Assembly: GCA_037447655.1 (NCBI GenBank)
Contig: JBBHKE010002829.1
Span: forward strand, 1-35,558
Origin: Zygnema cylindricum
Taxonomy: Eukaryota > Streptophyta > Zygnematophyceae > Zygnematales > Zygnemataceae
DNA length: 35,558 nucleotides
Direction: 5' to 3'
Part shown: positions 1-8,756 of the stretch, in pieces
Layout of the letters: every line of letters starts with the position of its first letter
How positions within the stretch are numbered: the first letter of the stretch is position 1
Program-made: the position numbers and the translations under genes
Notes under the pieces: generated by a model
Told to the model about the DNA's origin: nothing
Seen by the model: only the letters and a program-made list of their open reading frames with translations
Database searches by the model: none

Positions 1-64
<64 letters not shown>
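1..64. repeat. (GA)n microsatellite at window edge
   Basis: An uninterrupted GA dinucleotide run of about 32 units starts the window and probably continues to the left. It is followed directly by ordinary AT-rich sequence. Confidence 0.97.
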
Positions 65-67
<3 letters not shown>

Positions 68-267
68 AACTCAAACCTCAAAATAGAATATTGAGCTCGT
101 GAACTATTACTCCACCAGCAACGAAATCGAAACCAACGGTCTATTTTTTTTATTAGTATTTAGTGCAGGCAAATCCACATCCTAGTATGGAACGACACAT
201 TATTAAAAATTTTAACACCCCCCATGACAACAACCCCTATTATTAAGATCGAGGAAAATCGAGTCCT

Positions 268-463
268 TGATACCATGTTAAGTTCTGTAAAATTAAATGG
301 GTGCCAATGTGGGAAAATTATATAAAAGGGAAAGTTGAAAAATAAGCCAACTAAAGATCGAACATGGGAACTCTAAATAAGGTCTATGTGGGAAAATTAA
401 ATGAAAGGGAAAATTGAAAAGTGAGTCGACTAATGCCCAAAACTTGGGAACTCGAAAAATACC
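268..463 (-). mobile_element. Possible LTR end with conventional tRNA-Met primer-binding site
   Basis: Read on the minus strand, the sequence ends ...TTAACA at 276 and continues directly with TGGTATCA at 275-268, the usual first eight bases of plant LTR-retrotransposon primer sites that pair with the 3' end of tRNA-Met. The LTR-like side also carries TCCCACATTGG, a string common in plant LTRs. An LTR would lie to the right of 276 and internal sequence to the left, but I find no coding remnant to the left and cannot place the far LTR end. The eight-base match could be chance. The right limit given is only the end of the tandem duplication described next. Confidence 0.35.
308..463. repeat. Tandem duplication, 79-bp period
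   Basis: Two adjacent copies (308-386 and 387-463) share blocks such as TGTGGGAAAATTA, AAAGGGAAA.TTGAAAA and GGGAACTC in the same order at a constant 79-bp offset. By eye they are roughly 80 percent identical. If the neighbouring LTR call is right, the duplication lies inside that LTR. Confidence 0.75.
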
Positions 464-780
464 CTAAAGAGCACATTATTGTACCATCAACTGGGACGTC
501 AATAAGTAGAGGGCCTAAATTACAACTTATATAATAATTATAATTATGGTGTGGGTATAAAGTAACATCTTTATATTGAAGGTCACGTCTTGTCAATTTC
601 TAACGCGTTACAATCGTGTTTGACAATTTCGAAATATCTTTCATTTTTTTAACAACTTTGTTTTTGTTGAGATTCATAATTATTTTCTCAAAAGTGAAAC
701 ATTCTTGAAAAAAGTATATGCATAATTCCATATTTTGTATCAAATGAATACAAAGTTAGGACATATTTTGATGATTAAAC
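464..780. other. AT-rich spacer, nothing recognised
   Basis: No coding frame with family features, RNA gene or repeat was recognised here. The 70-residue minus-strand frame at 384-596 has no recognisable domain. Confidence 0.6.
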
Positions 781-1372
781 GCCCTTCTCCTTCTCCTTTC
801 TCCCGTTTCCTTTTTCCCTTTTCTCTTCTCCCTTTTCCATTTTCCCTTCTCAATGTTCCCTTCTCCCTTCTCCCTTTTCTTTTTTCCATTCTCCTTTCTT
901 CCTTCTCCCTTTCCTTTTTCCCTTCTCCCTTCTCCTTTCTCCCTTATGGTGTTCCCTTCTCCATTCCCCCTTTTTCTATTCCCTTCTCCCTTCTCCCTTT
1001 TCCTTTATCCCTTTTCCCTTCTCCCTTGTCCCTTCTCCCTTCTCCCTTCTCCCTTATCATGTTCCCTTCTCCCTTCTCCCTTCTCCCTTCTCCCTTTTCC
1101 TTTTTCCCTTCTCCCTTCTCCCTTTTCTTTTTTCCCTTTTCCCTTCTCCCTTTTCCTTTTCCCTTTTCCCATCTCCCTTCTCCTCTCCCTGCTCCCATTC
1201 CCTTTTTCCCTTCTCCTTTCGCCCTTCTCCCTTTTCCTTTCTCCCTTCGCCCTTCTCTTTTCTCCGTTCTCCCTTCTCCCTTTTCCTTTCTCCGTTCTCA
1301 CTTCTCCCTTCTCCTTTCTCCCTTCTCCCTTTCCTATTCTCCCTTTTCCTTTTTCCCTTCTACCTTCTCCTT
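781..1372. repeat. Degenerate CCCTTCT/CCCTTTT pyrimidine minisatellite
   Basis: About 590 bp of almost pure pyrimidine on the plus strand, built from 6- to 8-base units such as CCCTTCT, CCCTTTT and CCTTTCT. Long open frames on both strands (PFSLLPS-type and EKGEGRR-type peptides) follow directly from the base composition and are not genes. The minus strand has repeated GGGAGAA units, giving runs of three G at regular short spacing. That fits G-quadruplex potential, and the mirror-like purine tract could form triplex DNA. Confidence 0.95.
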
Positions 1373-1375
1373 ATA

Positions 1376-1740
1376 CTGTATTATATTATTGACTTTATAT
1401 AGCGTGGCATACCACGTTTAAGAATCTGTTCCATACTCTGTTTAACTGAAATTTATTAGGGACAGCGCAGCACATAAACGTTGACAAATTTAATATAATA
1501 GTTTATAGTTCTAAAACTATAGTACCGAAATGAAAAAAAATGAATTACACTAATAAATTTGCAAATCATACTTTTTCCTAAACCACACGAACAGAGCAGA
1601 TGAACAAATTTTTCAAACTGCCACCATTTATTACCACCATCTTTTGAAAATTTTGTAACGAGGCAACATTTATATAAGGAAATATTAATGAATATAAAAT
1701 AGTATTTATTCATTCTGATAAATTATCAAGAAAAAGGAAG
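1376..1740. other. AT-rich spacer, nothing recognised
   Basis: No recognisable coding, RNA or repeat feature. The minus-strand 85-residue frame at 1456-1713 is low-complexity and lacks any domain. Confidence 0.6.
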
Positions 1741-1964
1741 CAACATTGTAGGAGGAGAGGAGGATGGGACACAAACAATTTTTGATGAGGAGGAAGAAGA
1801 GACTCAGAGTGCTAAAGAATTAGAGACCTCAAAAAAAATTAAGGAGGACTGCAAACATGCTAAAAAAGCCATTCCAAAAAGAGCAGTATTGAATGTATGG
1901 CAGCATTTTAAGGTACTATAGGATGGAAGGCATTCACACAAGGCATTTTGTAATCATGTGACAT

Positions 1965-1996
1965 GCTTGTGGCTAGAGGTGCTTGTGGCTAGAGGG
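1965..1996. repeat. 16-bp tandem duplication inside the hAT pseudogene
   Basis: GCTTGTGGCTAGAGG plus one base is repeated head to tail (1965-1980, 1981-1996) with one difference. Sixteen is not a multiple of three, so it shifts the frame within the BED-finger region. Confidence 0.9.
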
Positions 1997-3004
1997 AAGT
2001 CGTTGAGCCTTTCAAATTTAGTGTCTCACCTTAAGCATAAGCACAAAAATCTATTTGCAAGAGGGAAACTAAAGAGATTGAAGACAAACTAGAAGCAATC
2101 AAGGACTTCATCAATAAGAGAGTTACTAGCTTTTTTAAACAAATGCTTGTTCGCTAGATGGTTTTGGCGCAACCGCTAAGTGTGGCAGAGAGCGTCGAGT
2201 TTCGCGAGATGGTGAAAGGGTTAGCACCCAAGACAACAATCCCCTATCGGTAGGGATTAACGTCCAGAATAGAGGAGATAAGCATGAAGGTTCGTTTAAG
2301 TTTGGCAAAACTACTTCAATGAGAGACCCTTAGTGTAACTTTAGACACATGAACTTTAATGATTCATATTGTTCATCAACTGCCCATTTCATTAATGCAG
2401 AATGGGATCTCATAAATGTTTGCTTAGGGTGTTCCCCTTTTTCGAAGGGTCACACAATTGCTGGCAAGGTACAACATTTTTTAAAGTGCAGTGGTAATTT
2501 GTATCACTCACACTGCGGTTGCCATAAAAAAAGCTGGTAAAGCTATGTCGTGTGATTGGCACGGGTGTGTTGACCACCTTTTATATTTGATCACCGGGAA
2601 ATTCTTTGCATGTCCAGGTGTGTCCGCACACATGAGAATTGCAAGGATTTTAGTAGGGTTATTCAAAAGCTCCCCGAGGGCAAACAACATTCTCAAAGTT
2701 TTGCCACTAAATTAGGAACTAAGCAGACGCCGTTGATGCTTGATGTAGCTACAAGGTGGTGTTTTACTTATTCTATGTTTGCTTCCATTTTATATTTAGA
2801 AAAACCATTATGTGCTTTGATGATTACAACGGTTCCAATATATGCAAAATCAAGTGATGAGTCATGGAATGTGATCGAAAGAGGTGTCAATCTTTTGAAG
2901 CTTTTTATGGTGGATCAAGTTTTGGAAGGAGAAATTTATGTAACATTGAGTTGGGTTCCCATTATAATAAGTCATGTCTTAAGGGATTGAAGAGTTTGGT
3001 TCAT

Positions 3005-3040
3005 GACACCTCAATTGAAAATGACACCTCAATTGAAAAT
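3005..3040. repeat. 18-bp perfect tandem duplication inside the hAT pseudogene
   Basis: GACACCTCAATTGAAAAT occurs twice in a row (3005-3022, 3023-3040). It keeps the frame and duplicates the residues DTSIEN. The lack of differences suggests a recent slippage event. Confidence 0.95.
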
Positions 3041-3735
3041 GAAAGGCATTCGGCAATTCACCTAATTGCATCCGAAATGGTTTCTAATTTTGAAACTCGG
3101 TTTGGCCCTCTTGAGCTTGCAACTATCCCCATGAAAATGTTTTTCGCTTCTGCGTTGGATCCTAGGACAAAAAAAATTGTTTTTTTGTCTTTTTGAGAAC
3201 AAGACAAAGTTTGGCAGGGATTGCTTTATTTTTTGTTGGAAAAGTTTGACTTGGAGGTGTTAAGTTCTCAACCTTCAGAGGTTGGTGCCGATGGTGGAAT
3301 CTTGGAAAAATGAAAATATGTCTATCGTCAAAGGGGTGGCTACATAAAATGAAGTTGATGATGATAGTTTTCTGGTCCTAAAAATAAATATGTTTATGTC
3401 TTCGACGTCCGGAATAGAAGGTTCTCCTAAAAATTCAGATCATATCCTCACTCGTTCAAGGGTTCAAGGACCATTTGCTCTATGAAATCCAACTTTGCAA
3501 ATGATGTAATATTTTAGAGCATTCCGAGAATGAGTTCGAGAACCCATTGAAATGGAGGGCCGGAAAATGTCACATTTTTCTAGCATTAAGCTCTTTAGCT
3601 CGAATAGTTTTAGCTATACCCGCTACTTCAGCTCCTTCGGACCGGACGAAGGATATTTTTAGCTGCCGCTCAAATTGCCTCGATGAAACGGAAACGTCTT
3701 AGTACAGAGTCCGTTGGAAATCTAGTTTTTTTAAA

Positions 3736-4633
3736 AGTAAGGCGATTGGAAGAGAAAGAAGTAACTATGATAATGTGGGAAATACCGTATTTCGGAATGG
3801 AAAACGGCTAGGGGAATCAGGAAAAGTACTTGGAGATTGGTGGAGATGTTTATCCAAAAAAAAAAAAATTAAGTGGTATATATATATATATTTTTTTTTT
3901 ACATTTTTAGAATGCACGGTTGAAATATTTTAGATTTTATAGGGTAAAACTTTAAAAGTTAGGAATTTTAGTATTTTCATAATTTGAATTCGCTTATTTT
4001 GTCAATTTGAAACTTTGACAATTGAATGATTGGATTTTAAGAATTTTTACGTTTAACATTCCTAGTGATTGAGAATTTAAAAGATATGAATTTTAGTATT
4101 TTCATTATTTGAATTCATTGATTTTGGCAATTTGAAATTTAATTATGACATTTAATTGATTATGTATATTAGTGAATTGAGGCATCGGAAACTTGTATCT
4201 TAATCCTTTAAGCTGGACTAGAAATAGGACTAGGAAATATCAAATATGTCTTAAATAACACATGTACCGAATCAATGTATATGAATCTGCGACAATAGCT
4301 CATAATCGTCCAAATTTCAACTTATGTATTTATTTTGCCCGACCTTATTGCGAATCATTTCTAAAATGGACTGAAAATGCATTAAAGTTAAAAACCAATA
4401 TAGACAAACAATGGAAGTGATATGAGGGTGCACCTAACCTTGCAAAAAAAAATAACAGTCTAAAGGACATTCAAAAAGTGTATGGGAGCGTGGAATCCAA
4501 GTAGAACCCCCTCAAATTAGAAATAATGAAGCAAATATCGCGATTTTTTACCGAAATCGGGGGCAAGGGGGTTCGCGTCGCGTTAGGTGGATAACCTGTA
4601 AAGTTGAGTGTACTTGCCGTACATTTATCTACA
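3736..4633. other. AT-rich spacer with A-run, TA-run and T-run
   Basis: No gene is recognised. At about 3856-3905 an A tract is followed by a short (TA)n and a T tract. The stretch also contains the 125-bp direct repeat listed separately, and G-rich words such as GGGGGCAAGGGGG near 4560. Confidence 0.6.
3963..4180. repeat. Direct repeat, period about 125 bp
   Basis: The block GAATTTTAGTATTTTCAT plus ATTTGAATTC, followed by a TTT.TCAATTTGAAA-like stretch, starts at 3963 and recurs from 4088 with scattered differences. The two copies are adjacent, so this is an old tandem duplication of non-coding DNA. Confidence 0.7.
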
Positions 4634-4651
4634 GTCCGCACAGATATCGCC

Positions 4652-4784
4652 GATAGTTGTTGATATCGGTGTTATCATCGATAAACAATCGATATTATCG
4701 GTTGGTTATCGGCGATAACGACGATGGCGATATATCGTGCCAATATATCGGTTATCGGCAAATCTTTACCCATACACAACACTA
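4652..4784. mobile_element. Candidate short hAT-like MITE rich in TATCGG/CCGATA
   Basis: The segment begins with TAGTTGTTGATATC and ends with ACACAACACTA, whose complement is TAGTGTTGTGT. These resemble the ends of the larger hAT-like elements just to the right (CATAGTTGTTCA and CAGTGTTGTTCA). The interior is dominated by overlapping TATCGG, CGATA and ATCGAT words in both orientations, giving strong self-complementarity. No target duplication was found, so the boundaries are approximate. Confidence 0.4.
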
Positions 4785-4820
4785 CAAAATAGTCACTGCC
4801 ATGATCAATTCCCTTATTAT

Positions 4821-5702
4821 CATAGTTGTTCAAATCGCGCGATTTTTTCCTTTTTTCCCGATTGAAACGTATAATTTGTGACTTTTGAAAAAATCGTAAA
4901 AAAACGTGTACTGTAAACTGAAACTGAAAATTTACGGGAACGTGTAACCAAATTACTGTAACTGTACATTTTTTTACGGATATGTACGGAATAAAACGGG
5001 AAATATGCGTCGTACTTATTGGTACTTTCTGTTTAGTGAACTGAACAAGAATACCACAGAAGTTGTACGTTATATAATCGAAAATGTACGAACATTTTCG
5101 AAAAGAGATGTTGAACGTCACAATAATTTCGCGCGTTCAGTTTGAAATTCGTACGGGCGTCTTCTTCAATTTTTTTTGAAAGAAGACGCCATGGAACATT
5201 GAAAACGAAACCGCGAGGAAGCCGCTTCCCCATATCCTACCCTCCTCCCTCCCAAGCTTTTTACTATCCTCACCTCCAGACTTCGACAAAAGCAAAAGCG
5301 AGATAGAGAAAGAAGGCAGACAGAAGGCGGCCATGTCTGTCTGTCAGATAGGCTCGGACAGACGAAATTTCATAAAATTTTACCTTCGTGGCATTCGAAC
5401 CGGGTACGTCAAGTGCGTAGCCTACCCTAAGGTGAAAGACTGGACTATCAGCTGGTGAAGAAGTTCCAATATCAGCAAGGAGTCTGATAAAAATATAAAA
5501 TGTTTATTGTTTTACCGCTCATTTAACGGGAAAAACTTGCAAACTGCGTTATATGTAATAGTTTTTTGTTTTTTTATGTACGGAATAGTACGGAAGGAAA
5601 TTCATTAACGATTTTTTGCGATTTGATCAATGGTTCAATGCGTTTGTTACGTATAATTCGTCGCATACGGTACATTCGCACTAATCGTCGTGAACAACTA
5701 TG
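4821..5702 (-). mobile_element. Non-autonomous hAT-like element, left copy
   Basis: An 882-bp unit bounded by CATAGTTGTTCA at 4821 and its inverse TGAACAACTATG at 5702. Along nearly its whole length it is the imperfect reverse complement of the unit at 6030-6842. Shared blocks include the outer CAAATC..GCGATTTTTT, ATTGGTACTT and AACATTTTCGAAAAGA (with differences), and the inner ATTCATTAACGATTTTTT and GTTACGTATAATTCGTC. Assignment to hAT rests on the CA...TG ends and the 8-bp duplication of its partner. No transposase is encoded. No flanking duplication is visible for this copy. Confidence 0.7.
5390..5460 (-). other. tRNA-like A/B-box segment in left hAT-like copy
   Basis: On the minus strand ACCAGCTGATAG (about 5445-5456) resembles a tRNA D-arm/A box. 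GGTTCGAATGCC (5401-5390) resembles a B box (GGTTCGANNCC) with one extra base. Spacing is about 45-50 bases, as in tRNA genes. The T-arm and anticodon arm do not pair well, so this is not a functional tRNA; it may be a tRNA-derived module or coincidence. Confidence 0.3.
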
Positions 5703-6029
5703 TCGTGAATCGTTATTAGCCTTATGTAAGCTACATCGGCACCCCAAAATTTTGGCATTGATACCTTAAATATAATAAACTACACTATTTAAGGACGTGG
5801 ACCATAATCTGCCACGTCTCCTAGCACTAAATTAGAATGATTGACGCTAATTTTTTCTTTACACTAATAATTTCTATACGCTAATAACGATACAAGGTGT
5901 ACCTCAAGAAAAAATTACAGAAAATTTATAGAAACTAATTACAGAAAATTTTGAGGTGCGACTCGTTGGACAAGATTGCAACCAACGGAACTCAAAAAAA
6001 ATCGCACACGATATACGCATTCAAAAATC
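5703..6029. other. Spacer between the two inverted hAT-like copies
   Basis: This 327-bp AT-rich stretch holds no gene. It contains CGCTAATAACGAT followed by GGTGTAC near 5879-5899, related to the terminal word of the foldback MITE at 34699-34923. It also has a small inverted pair, ACCTCAA (about 5900) and TTGAGGT (about 5952). Confidence 0.55.
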
Positions 6030-6842
6030 CATAGTTGTTCACAACGATTAGTGCAAACGTTTCAATCGTGACGAATTATACGTAACGAACGTATTGAACC
6101 TTTTGAACAAATCGTAAAAAATCGTTAATGAATTTTTATCAGTACCATTCCGTACAATTAAAACAGGAAAAAATAATTACATGCATCGTAGTTTGTAAGT
6201 TTTCTGTTAAATAAGTGGTAAAGTATTATAAATATTTAAATAAATATGACACTCTATGTCGATATCAAAATTCCTTCATCAACTGGTAGCGGCGAACGTG
6301 AAAGATGTTTGCCCTAGAAATCTGACACACCCATGTTCGAATGTCCGCAAGAGCACATTTTTATCAAACTCCGTGTGTTTGAGCCTGTCTGACACGAAGC
6401 CTTGGCCGCCTTCTCTTTGCCTTCTCTCTCTATCTATCAGGCAACACACAACATCAAAAAAAAGAGTACAGAGACCATGTACAAATGACATTTTTCACAT
6501 TAAGCATTGCACGACATAAAAAAACGCGCTCGAAAATAGTGTGACGTTTCAACGTTTCTTTTCGAAAATGTGCATACATTTTCAATGAAGAGACATAGAG
6601 TTCCGTGATATTTGTGTTCTGTTCACTGAACATGAAGTACCAATAGCTAAGACGCATCTTTTCTTTGAATTCCGTATATTTCCGTGAAAAAACCGTATAT
6701 ATTACGGAAATTATTTTACTTTTCCCGTAAAATGTCAGTTTCAATTTATAGTGGAATTTTTTTTTTGCGATTTTCAAAATCGTCACGAATTGTACGTTTC
6801 AATCGGAAATTTTGAAAAAATCGCATGATTTGAACAACACTG
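6030..6842 (+). mobile_element. Non-autonomous hAT-like element, right copy, with 8-bp TSD
   Basis: An 813-bp unit starting CATAGTTGTTCA and ending TGAACAACACTG (complement CAGTGTTGTTCA). It is flanked by CAAAAATC at 6022-6029 and CAAAAATT at 6843-6850, an 8-bp target duplication with one mismatch, which is the expected hAT length. It is the inverted partner of 4821-5702. It has no coding capacity, so mobilisation would have needed a transposase in trans. The short open frames inside have no recognisable domains. Confidence 0.8.
6271..6346 (+). other. tRNA-like A/B-box segment in right hAT-like copy
   Basis: The counterpart of 5390-5460. ATCAACTGGTAGCGG resembles an A box and TGTTCGAATGTCC a B box, about 50 bases apart. 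An intervening AACG-TGAAAGA-TGTT could form an anticodon-like hairpin, but position 33 is not U and the T-stem does not pair, so it is at best a decayed tRNA-derived module. Confidence 0.3.
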
Positions 6843-6940
6843 CAAAAATTCAAAAAAAAAATAAAACGAAATCTCGTAACGCACTTTTGTCACTCTATTT
6901 TTTTTAGCGCCCATTCGTCACACTATTTTTGGCAACGTTA

Positions 6941-7595
6941 GGGTATGGGTACATCATGAGGTCTCGAAAAACAAAATTTCTTTATTACAGAGGCCTCGGT
7001 AACATCACGTATCGTCTGTAAATATGTTTTTACATATATGTTCTGATTTGAGTGGCTCCACGTAAGTTGACGATCGAATCTCTAAATTCGTCAAAGATTT
7101 GGAAACCGACCATTTTCGTATGGAAATCCGTACTAGTGTATTACGTACGTGTACTTCGCAAGTGTACCGCGTCAATGTACCTCAAAGATCTCCTTCACTC
7201 TCCTGACTTTCAGGAAAAAACGGTATTTTTTTTGTCAAAGATTTTACGGTCACCTTGTCCGAAGGCACGTGACTTTCGCGACGTGTGAAAATTTTCATTT
7301 TTCATCAACGCACGTGTCTATCCTCCAGGTGTAGCAACTTTACTGGTTTTATATTGGTAAACCCACCTCCGCGAAGTGGTTTCACCAATACAGAGGCAGA
7401 TGGAGCGGATGCTTCGCAAATAAAGACCAAAATGTAATCGGACGGTCGATATCTTCTCTCGGATACTTGAAGAATCGTAATCTTATTTTCTGTAATGTTC
7501 TTTTCAAAAAACTCACGAAAATATAGTACGGCATGGTACGGGCAAGTACTAAATTCTTTATTAAACCTCACTTTTTATCTAATGTAACCATACCC
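6941..7595. mobile_element. Harbinger-like non-autonomous element with TTA duplication
   Basis: The inverted ends GGGTATGGGTACAT (6941) and ATGTAACCATACCC (ending 7595) differ at one position within the first 14 bases and are flanked on both sides by TTA (6938-6940 and 7596-7598). A 3-bp TTA/TAA duplication with G-rich inverted ends is typical of the PIF/Harbinger superfamily. At 655 bp with no transposase it is a non-autonomous derivative. A strong internal hairpin lies at about 7352-7390. The 88-residue minus-strand frame at 7305-7571 has no recognisable domain. Confidence 0.8.
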
Positions 7596-7683
7596 TTATT
7601 CGTCACGCGAAAAAACAAGAACCCTAAAAAATTGAGGTGGTATCTGACAAGGCATTTGTAAAGAGTACAAAAGTTGTGTTGCG

Positions 7684-8738
7684 TGCAACTCTGAGACCTC
7701 TATTGGTCCTCAGAGTAGGTAGCTCTCTAGAAGCCCCTAGGATAACTCTGACCCCTTTGAGTTTCCACAAAAATCACTGCCACCGTGACAGACAAAAACT
7801 TTGACCAACTTCACCCCTGTGAAGATAAGACTTCCCTAATCGATAGTAAAAAGAATCTCTGAATTTGCTCCCCTGAGCAGTAAGTTATGAAGGGTCAAAG
7901 TTGACCTTTTATACATGAGCCCTCTGGGAGAGAGGGTTTTACCTACCAAATTTTCTAATTCCTAAATCCCTCTCTGAACCCTATACTACTATTGTACAGA
8001 ACCAATCAGATTATTGTGTCGTACAAAAAAGTACAGGTGCCGATGTAATTTTTGTACGGCCATCGTACAACATGGCCAAAATATCGACATCCGTCATATC
8101 CGGATTTGATCCCGTATTCTTCGGAGATGTCACAAGCCAATGTAATAGTGCCACGTGGCAATTGACGTGGCGATGACCGAAAAACGCCAAAGTGCCCATT
8201 CCCCGATCTCGACATTTATCCCGGTCGTTCGATCAAAATCTGCTTTTAATTTTAGCCATCAAAAATAGATGCATGGTATTTCTTTCGCCATCGAAACAAA
8301 TGCGCGGTATTAGTTTCATGGAGTACCGTACACCGTACGTTTACAAAAACTGTATCTATGTCAAAAGATTGTTCGCGCCGTTAAATGAATTCCTCTTCAT
8401 TTACATTGATAAATATGTATGAAACCCTACATACTTTAGCATTGATCCTAGACTAACGGATAAAGCTAACGGCTACTGCTTGACTTGACGGACGGCAGGT
8501 ACCAGGATCAAATCTTCGGTCCGTCAAGTCCCTTTTGGTAAACCTACCAAAGCTACTACCTATCTCTCTGGACAGCATAGGTAGCCATGGCTCTAGCTTC
8601 CTCTCCAACCTTTAGTGACTGCGACAATAGTGGGAGTTCGAGAGAGTAGGTAGAGGTAGACCCCCTCTGCTTTTTTTGCTCTCTATCTTTACATGTTTTA
8701 AACTAAGAAAATACAAAATAAAACCTCTAATTTCTACA
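7684..8738 (-). repeat. 3' LTR of copia element A
   Basis: A 1,055-bp LTR that on the minus strand starts TGTAGAAATTAGAGG (8738) and ends AGAGTTGCA (7684). It matches 13115-13869 but keeps a segment of about 300 bp that the 5' copy lacks. The position equivalent to the gag ATG is ATA here (7703-7701). It contains the palindromic G-box core TGCCACGTGGCA at 8149-8160 and TGACGTGGC just after. Confidence 0.92.
8149..8171. promoter_or_regulatory. G-box/ACGT-element pair in copia LTR
   Basis: TGCCACGTGGCA (perfect 12-bp palindrome) is followed three bases later by TGACGTGGC. CACGTG and ACGTGGC are plant bZIP/bHLH binding cores (G-box, ABRE-like). The same pair is kept in the other LTRs at about 13581-13603 and 23481-23501, and more loosely at about 25973-25995, which suggests a retained regulatory module. 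Function is inferred from motif identity only. Confidence 0.5.
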
Positions 8739-8756
8739 AGCCCTTTATTTTTTTGT

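Larger units (their letters stand above)
1745..3735 (+). pseudogene. Degenerate hAT-family transposase (BED zinc finger, RICESLEEPER-like)
   Basis: Remnant of a plant-type hAT transposase, the enzyme that excises and inserts hAT DNA transposons. It reads in fragments across frames. An acidic leader and BED finger (VWQHF about 1896, C..H..C near 1950-1965, LVSHLKHKH near 2020-2045) come first. A central part follows with CDWHGCVDHLLYL (about 2540-2590) and DVATRWCFTYSMF (about 2742-2780). After the ERHSAIHL block (from about 3041) comes the C-terminal dimerisation domain at 3538-3663 with LARIVLAIPATSAPSDR, the hAT hallmark. Stops and frameshifts occur throughout; a 16-bp tandem duplication at 1965-1996 breaks the BED finger and an 18-bp one at 3005-3040 adds six residues. 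Family assignment is firm and the gene is clearly dead. I could not identify terminal repeats or an 8-bp target duplication. Confidence 0.88.

Noticed and set aside
735-1421. 228-residue and 179-residue plus-strand frames (PFSLLPSPFS repeats)
   Set aside because: Produced by the pyrimidine minisatellite; the peptides simply translate CCCTTCTC units, and the minus strand is open too.
5033-5334. Minus-strand frames in the left hAT-like copy
   Set aside because: No domain, and not preserved in the inverted partner copy.
6271-6346. A genuine tRNA gene in the right hAT-like copy
   Set aside because: A and B boxes are recognisable, but the T-stem does not pair and U33 is missing, so it cannot be called a tRNA.
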